The notes below the pieces were generated by a model. The model did not search any database and had not been told where the DNA came from. It saw only the letters and a list, made by a program, of their open reading frames with translations. Both the position numbers and the translations under genes were made by a program. From Planctomycetaceae bacterium (GTDB lineage: Bacteria; Planctomycetota; Planctomycetia; Planctomycetales; Planctomycetaceae): DNA of 44,006 nucleotides. Shown here one piece after another: positions 39,124 through 44,006 of this stretch (positions within the stretch are counted from its first letter, which is position 1; each line of letters starts with the position of its first letter). Location of the stretch: the NCBI GenBank assembly GCA_041398825.1, contig JAWKTX010000025.1, forward strand, positions 1-44,006. Reading direction: 5' to 3'.

Positions 39124-39325
39124 GTCAGCAAAGCTACAGATCAGAGGCAGGAATATGTGTCTCTTCCTGCTGGAAGAATCGATCTCCCGGGCTGGCGGAC
39201 GTTCTGCCGACGTAGACTCCGGCAGCAGCTGATGTCTAAGATTCGCGACTGCCCAGTCTGGCATGTCATGATGACGTGCCGTACGGAACGCCATTGATCA
39301 ATGTGTTCAGGAAGACCCAGCTGAA

Positions 39326-40477
39326 ATGAGCGACTCACGATCTGTTCTTCGACTTTGTTTACTTACTGCACTGGCAACTTTTGTGTTGTTGGTCAGCACA
39401 GTCAGTGTGCCGGCGGCTGTCAGCGGTTCCAGTGTTTCGGCTCAGGCAGAACGTGATCCAAGGATTGGCAGGAAAGTGATCGTTACGGTAGCAGGAGCCG
39501 AGCTTAAGACGCCACAGGCAACCGTATGGCGAGCCTATCTCGGTGAGGTTTTCACCGTGTCGATTACGAATGGTGAGTGGCTCTGGGTTGCCGAGAAAGG
39601 TGGCTGGCTTTGGGAACGTGAAACGGTCATGTACGACACTGCCATCGATGAATTGTCGAAGCGGTTGACGACCACTGCCACAGCAGAAAACTATCACCTG
39701 CGAGGTGTCGCGCTGCTGGCACACAAACAGTATGACCGTGCCATTTCTGACTTTACCGAAAGCCTGCGCCGTGAACAGAAGAATGCGGGAGCATTCAACA
39801 ATCGTGGACAGTGTCATTATCTGAAGGGCGAATATCAGAAAGCCATTCAGGATTATTCGATGGCTTTGAATCTCGATCCAAAACACTTTCTGGCTCGCAA
39901 CAACCGCGCGATTGCTTACATCGCAATGCAGCAGTACCCCAATGCGCTGGCCGATCTTCAAACAGCCCTGCAACAGGTGCCCGAATACCCCGAAGCACTG
40001 AACAATCGGGGGGTTGTTTTTCAGAAGATGGGCAAACTGGATGACGCAATCCGCGACTTTACTGCGGCCCTGAAAGTGGACCCTCAATATACCGACTCTC
40101 TCGGCAACCGTGCGTTTACCCATAAGCTGAAGGGAGACTACAGAAATTCTATTGCGGACCTGGAACAGGCCATCAAAATCCGCCCAGAGACCTACGAAGC
40201 CATCAATGACCTTGCGTGGATTCTGGCCACATGTAAAGACGACAGCATTCGAAACGCTCCGAAGTCACTTGATCTGGCCCTGGATGCCTGTCAGAAAAGT
40301 GAATACCAGCAATGGAACACGCTCGATACGCTTGCCGCAGCCCTGGCCGAAAACAATCGTATGGAAGAAGCCAGACAATGGCTGGCGACAGCCATCGAAC
40401 AAGCGCCAGCAGAAGCAAAGCCGCGGCTGAAAGAACATATGGCTCTGCTGGATGCAGGCAAGGCGATCCGCGACTAG
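39326..40477 (+). CDS. Secreted SH3-like plus TPR protein
   Basis: 383 residues from ATG 39326, with AGGAAG about eleven bases upstream. An N-terminal signal sequence (LCLLTALATFVLLVSTVSV, residues about 10-30) directs it out of the cytoplasm. Residues about 45-105 form an SH3-like module (GRKVIVTVAGAELKTPQ, then GEWLWVAEKGGWLWERE). Five to six TPR units follow from about 120 to 300, for example YDRAISDFTESLRREQKNAG and YQKAIQDYSMALNLDPKHF, and a shorter helical tail. TPR arrays bind partner proteins; no partner is evident. It is downstream of lptE by about 200 bases. Confidence 0.8.
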   Translation: MSDSRSVLRLCLLTALATFVLLVSTVSVPAAVSGSSVSAQAERDPRIGRKVIVTVAGAELKTPQATVWRAYLGEVFTVSITNGEWLWVAEKGGWLWERETVMYDTAIDELSKRLTTTATAENYHLRGVALLAHKQYDRAISDFTESLRREQKNAGAFNNRGQCHYLKGEYQKAIQDYSMALNLDPKHFLARNNRAIAYIAMQQYPNALADLQTALQQVPEYPEALNNRGVVFQKMGKLDDAIRDFTAALKVDPQYTDSLGNRAFTHKLKGDYRNSIADLEQAIKIRPETYEAINDLAWILATCKDDSIRNAPKSLDLALDACQKSEYQQWNTLDTLAAALAENNRMEEARQWLATAIEQAPAEAKPRLKEHMALLDAGKAIRD

Positions 40478-40675
40478 ACAGAGCGTCTCTTGATGGCTTT
40501 CGGGCTGGATCATGTCCGCCATACGCGGGTGACAGGTTGGAACAACCGCCGTTCAGCAAACACAATTCAGCAAGACTCTGAAGTGGACATTCGCCGGTTC
40601 CTGCAGTTTTAACCAGTTGTATCACCCGACGGTCTGAAGTCGAACGACTGTCTTGCAACGGTGGTCCTCCTTACC

Positions 40676-41674
40676 ATGCCTGCCAACCTGACTCCGCAAT
40701 ATCAAAAGGCCGAACGTGAATTCCGCCGCGCACAGACGCCTGCGGATCAAATCGATTGCCTTCAGCGAATGCTGCAGCTGATCCCGAAACACAAAGGAAC
40801 AGAACGACTTCAGGCTAGCCTGAAAACGCGACTCAAGGAAGCGAACCAGCAACTGTCTGCGGCCATCAACACTCGTTCGACGTCGCAGTTCCGTTTGCCG
40901 CGTCAGGGCGCTGGTCGAATCGTTATTGTCGGACCGCCCAACAGTGGCAAGAGCCAGCTACTTCGATCCATGACCCGCGCGACGCCCGAGGTATCCCCGT
41001 GGCCGTTCACAACGCGCGAGCCATCTCCGGGGATGCTGTCCTGCTTTGGGATTCAGGTTCAGCTGGTCGATACTCCTCCGGTTTGTCCCGGACAACTTGC
41101 TCCCTGGCTCCTGAACCTGGTCCGTACCGCAGACGGCGTTTTGCTTTTGCTGGACGGATCGAATGATGACGCTCCGGAGCAAACGCTGGCTGTGGTTTCA
41201 GAATTCGAACAGCGTAAAACTCGACTTTCCACAGTCAGTGGTTTCGATGAAGACAGCTTCGCTGTTCTACAGATCCCCGCCGCTGTCGTCATGACTCGCT
41301 GTGATGCACCAGACGCAACTCTTCGCCGGGAAATATTTTCAGAGACGGCCGACCGAAATCTTCCGGTTCTGGAGTTCGAAGCGAATCGGCCAGAGACGCT
41401 TCCGCCGTTGACTCACACCATCTTTGGTCTGCTGGACATTATCCGTGTTTATACTCGCCGCCCGGGAGACGCTCCTGACCTGGCCGACCCGGTCACGATT
41501 CCGATTGGCGGTACCGTCGAAGACCTGGCATTGCACCTCCACGAAGAGCTGTTTCGACGAGTGACCAGTGCAAGAATTCGTCGACGCGCCGATGACGGGA
41601 GCATCAGCAGCGAATCGCTGGTCGTTGGCAGACAACACAAACTTTGTGATGGCGATATCGTCGAACTCCACTAG
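40676..41674 (+). CDS. TGS-domain P-loop GTPase-like protein
   Basis: 332 residues from ATG 40676; a GTG 15 bases upstream is the alternative. The N-terminal helical hairpin (MPANLTPQYQKAEREFRRAQ) is the type seen in DRG-like GTPases. Walker A GPPNSGKS is at 86-93. The G3 element reads VDTPP rather than DxxG, and the G4 element reads TRCD rather than NKxD, so nucleotide binding may be altered. The C-terminal TGS domain runs from about 275 to 332 (VTIPIGGTVEDLALHLHEEL, then HKLCDGDIVELH). TGS domains bind RNA or other regulators. It is the last plus-strand gene of this run. Function inferred only as GTPase-like. Confidence 0.8.
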   Translation: MPANLTPQYQKAEREFRRAQTPADQIDCLQRMLQLIPKHKGTERLQASLKTRLKEANQQLSAAINTRSTSQFRLPRQGAGRIVIVGPPNSGKSQLLRSMTRATPEVSPWPFTTREPSPGMLSCFGIQVQLVDTPPVCPGQLAPWLLNLVRTADGVLLLLDGSNDDAPEQTLAVVSEFEQRKTRLSTVSGFDEDSFAVLQIPAAVVMTRCDAPDATLRREIFSETADRNLPVLEFEANRPETLPPLTHTIFGLLDIIRVYTRRPGDAPDLADPVTIPIGGTVEDLALHLHEELFRRVTSARIRRRADDGSISSESLVVGRQHKLCDGDIVELH

Positions 41675-41719
41675 CCGTATGACAGCCGGATAGCTTCACC
41701 AACAGAGCTCGATTGTTGG

Positions 41720-42592
41720 TTACCTGATGCCGTCGCTGGATGCGGTACTGCGTTTCTGTTCAAGAAGCGACTGCAGAAAGTTCTGGATGCGCCTGTGGAC
41801 TAAACCTGTTTGGCGTATGATCAGCAGATTGTGAGCGGCATCAATCCGCCCACCTTCCCAATCAATGCGAAACCATTTTGCAGGAGGTGATGTCGCGTTC
41901 TCGATTGCTGTCATGAGCCGAGTATAAGCGTTCTCTTTGTCGGATCCGCTGAACATGGGTAACAGCTCTTCGACGTCATAAAGCTGTACTTCGAGGTTCT
42001 CATCCGACTCGGCTGCCACCAGTGTTGTGATCAGAATGAGGTTGCCGCGAATCATGTAGGACAACTGCGGTTCGAGGCCGTTCAGCAATGTGACAATGGC
42101 CAATTCTGCAGAAACATTCTCCATCTCCACGACTGTCAGCTGAACGTCCTCAAGAAGCCCTATTCCTTCCAGTTCAAGTTCAAGCGTGTCCGGCAGAAAG
42201 TGAATGACCACCTGGGACTGTTGGTGAATTTGAGACGCAATATTGTCGAGCACTTGAGTGAGACTGACGGAGTTGGTTTTTTCGCCGGGCCTTTCAATTC
42301 CCTTAAAAGGCGAAACGCGGCATGATGCAAGTAGCGCCCGGATGACGGTTTCGCGATGGCGATCACTGGGTGCTGACTGGAGTGCCGTCAGGAGTTCAGA
42401 AGGAGAACTTTCTTCGGTTACGCCATCCCATGGAAGCGGTTTGATCGAAGTGACGGGCGATGCCACTTTGCCTGACGCCGTTTCAGTGGCTGAGAGATTT
42501 AACTCTGGCCTCTTCGAAGCGACAACAAAGACAGCGCTGAGTACGACACATGCTGCCAGCACGAGCTCAACCGTCAGACCTAACCGTTTCAC
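41720..42592 (-). CDS. Membrane-anchored protein, paralog of the upstream gene
   Basis: 290 residues from GTG 42592, which has GGGAG seven bases upstream. A longer frame to 42730 would overlap the upstream gene and is less likely. A signal anchor lies at about 5-25 (LGLTVELVLAACVVLSAVFV). A central segment (VSLTQVLDNIASQIHQQSQV) looks like the start of a secretin N-terminal or STN fold. The C-terminus has WEGGRIDAAHNLLIIRQTG, then HRRIQNFLQSLL, a motif also present at the end of the upstream gene's product. This C-terminal pattern is frequent in planctomycete secretin-like proteins. No function can be assigned. Confidence 0.65.
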   Translation of the reverse strand: MKRLGLTVELVLAACVVLSAVFVVASKRPELNLSATETASGKVASPVTSIKPLPWDGVTEESSPSELLTALQSAPSDRHRETVIRALLASCRVSPFKGIERPGEKTNSVSLTQVLDNIASQIHQQSQVVIHFLPDTLELELEGIGLLEDVQLTVVEMENVSAELAIVTLLNGLEPQLSYMIRGNLILITTLVAAESDENLEVQLYDVEELLPMFSGSDKENAYTRLMTAIENATSPPAKWFRIDWEGGRIDAAHNLLIIRQTGLVHRRIQNFLQSLLEQKRSTASSDGIR

Positions 42593-42641
42593 AAGATGAC
42601 TCCCGATGGTGTACCCCACAGAATGGATTCGGTGTGACCAT

Positions 42642-43730
42642 TCACTGCAGACTGTACTCACACAAGGCTTCCAGGATATCCCGTATGGCCCGATGACCTC
42701 GTCGATTCTGCACGACCAGTATCTTCTCATTCCGTGATGAAATGATTCCTCCCTCCTGGTCCACTTCCTGCCATTTCACAACTGGCCATGTCAGTCTCTT
42801 CAGCGTCCAGATCAAACGCTCGGAAGCGTTCATGTTCTGAAGTGTTCGTAGTTGCTGAAACCGGTCTTCTGCGTTTGAATCGCTACTGGTCAGTTCTCGA
42901 ACAGTCGCAGTCGGAATCCATTTGGTGGATGCCGGAATATTCGACGCGTCATTCACCCGGAAAAATCCGAATCCACCGCCCGCCCCCGTCCTGCGCTGAT
43001 CTGGCTGGAAAGTGCCTTGTCCTCCATTCAAAGGCGGCAATGGAAACAAAGCAGGATCCACTTTGATTTTGTGGGACGGGGCAAACAGATCTTTGACCGT
43101 GGCGATGTTATACGCTCGCTCGTAAAAAAGGCCAGCTTGTCTGTTTCGGGTCGTAACCAGTACTTGGCCCTTCGTTGTCACGACATAGTCCAGAGGGTCT
43201 TCCATCACCTGCAGCAGCCACTCAAGGTAATGTTCTGCAGATTGGTTTGGCACCTTTGGAACACATGCATTCACTTTCATCTCAGCCAGGTTATTCACAC
43301 CCAGCGACTCATGATCAGCCAGTATCGAAATTCTGAATTTCTGGTGCGAGTAAATTTGCTCTCTGAGCAATTCTAGCCCGTCAGTCAGAGAAGTAGGTTC
43401 CTTCAGGGTAATCACACCGGGGTTCAATTGGAATTCGTGTCCGGTGTCGAATGCCACTATGGTCCTGCGAAGCAGCCGTTCTGTTTCTTCCGCTGCCATC
43501 GTCTCTGCTGACGAAGGGATTTCGACGCAATGGAGTGAAAACGAATTTCGTGACGAGTCTTCTGCAGAAATCGCCACGGAATTTTTTGATGCCGCGTCAA
43601 ACTGGACCATCCATGCGATTCCCAGAACAATCAACAGGCATGCGCACGGCAGCCAAACCTGTGCAGAATGAACGGCGCCTTCACCGGTCGGAAGACAACG
43701 TGACACACTTTCCGAAGAAGAATCAGTCAT
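42642..43730 (-). CDS. Membrane-anchored protein with STN-like C-terminal motif
   Basis: 362 residues from ATG 43730, in an AGAG-ATGATC-ATG context; ATG 43745 adds five residues. A signal anchor lies at about 25-45 (VWLPCACLLIVLGIAWMV). Residues about 85-200 resemble an STN-like fold (LTDGLELLREQIYSHQKFRI, then YLEWLLQVMEDPLDYVV). A Gly-rich linker around 235-255 follows. The end (WQEVDQEGGIISSRNEKILV then HRAIRDILEAL) matches the end of the downstream gene's product, so the two are probably paralogs. They are 49 bases apart on the same strand and likely form one operon. Function unknown. Confidence 0.65.
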   Translation of the reverse strand: MTDSSSESVSRCLPTGEGAVHSAQVWLPCACLLIVLGIAWMVQFDAASKNSVAISAEDSSRNSFSLHCVEIPSSAETMAAEETERLLRRTIVAFDTGHEFQLNPGVITLKEPTSLTDGLELLREQIYSHQKFRISILADHESLGVNNLAEMKVNACVPKVPNQSAEHYLEWLLQVMEDPLDYVVTTKGQVLVTTRNRQAGLFYERAYNIATVKDLFAPSHKIKVDPALFPLPPLNGGQGTFQPDQRRTGAGGGFGFFRVNDASNIPASTKWIPTATVRELTSSDSNAEDRFQQLRTLQNMNASERLIWTLKRLTWPVVKWQEVDQEGGIISSRNEKILVVQNRRGHRAIRDILEALCEYSLQ

Positions 43731-43831
43731 GATCATCTCTTGCATGACTCAATAGGAATTTGCCCTGGAGACATTCAGATACTTTCTGAAATCGCTTCAG
43801 CCGGGAAATGAAGTCTGCCGTACCGGGCGAG

Positions 43832-43945
43832 TCAATACCAGTCGTCGTACACATCCAATGAAACGTTCTGAAAGTTTCTGGCAACGTCGGATGAAGGAAG
43901 TACTTCGGACGAAAATCGGGATTCCTTTGCAAACGGCTGCTGCAC
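43832..43945 (-). CDS. Possible tail of an upstream gene, right edge
   Basis: A short frame from GTG 43945 to TGA 43832 gives a protein-like C-terminus (VLPSSDVARNFQNVSLDV then YDDWY). It follows a stop at its own start, so it is either a 37-residue ORF or the end of a gene whose upstream part lies off the window in another frame. Another frame here is open to the edge and ends at 43723, but looks less coding. I cannot decide between them. Confidence 0.2.
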   Translation of the reverse strand: MQQPFAKESRFSSEVLPSSDVARNFQNVSLDVYDDWY

Positions 43946-44006
43946 TTATGGGTTGCTTTCAAGTCCTGTCGCCTTTTCGCATCAGATGCTGCCGGGTGTT
44001 GCTTTT

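Noticed and set aside
39147..39170. A 7-bp inverted repeat (GCAGGAA / TTCCTGC) after lptE
   Set aside because: Short stem, 10-nt loop and no T-tract; could easily be chance.

Overview
The window reads as chromosomal DNA of a planctomycete. The evidence is the N-terminal LEERLLFS signature (LEPR-XLL type) on a giant surface protein, a DUF1559 pseudopilin-like protein, a DUF1573 protein, a very long DUF4175-like coiled-coil membrane protein, and a cluster of outer-membrane biogenesis genes (Kdo transferase, BamD-like and LptE-like lipoproteins). No species assignment is possible from the sequence alone.

Layout. 1-12936 (minus) is one reading frame of at least 4312 codons, running off the left edge. 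It encodes a secreted modular adhesin: LEPR-XLL, DUF4347, a block of short beta repeats, a right-handed beta helix, two LamG plus C-type-lectin pairs, a third LamG, cadherin-like repeats, PKD and NHL repeats. 12937-14000 has no intact gene but holds an intrinsic terminator and a 27-bp copy of a tRNA-Leu 3' end. 14001-17502 (minus) is a tightly overlapping trio: GT2 glycosyltransferase, a small DUF6958-like membrane protein and a PMT/ArnT-like GT-C glycosyltransferase. 17654-21581 (minus) holds a DUF1559 protein, a Cys-rich secreted protein, a membrane-anchored unknown and a DUF1573 protein that appears frameshifted. 21787-22618 contains two small ORFs and two truncated tyrosine-recombinase fragments meeting head-on near 22300. 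22783-22867 (minus) is tRNA-Leu(CAA) with its own terminator.

The intact tRNA-Leu 3' end and its 27-bp copy at 13258 are direct repeats enclosing about 9.5 kb, with integrase remnants next to the intact tRNA. I infer a decayed tRNA-integrated island carrying the glycosyltransferase and DUF1559/DUF1573 genes.

22868-34051 (minus) is housekeeping and envelope: secA, waaA (kdtA) overlapping it by ATGA, and a 1934-residue DUF4175-like protein. 34780-41674 (plus) carries an HTTM membrane protein, recO, a BamD-like TPR lipoprotein, an LptE-like lipoprotein, an SH3/TPR protein and a TGS-domain GTPase. 41720-43730 (minus) is a pair of related membrane-anchored proteins.

The most notable observation outside the island is in SecA: the C-terminal helical region is enlarged by what looks like five copies of a roughly 32-residue W-A-N-x3-F-x-L-x-L motif, resembling a single segment of the usual SecA helical wing domain.
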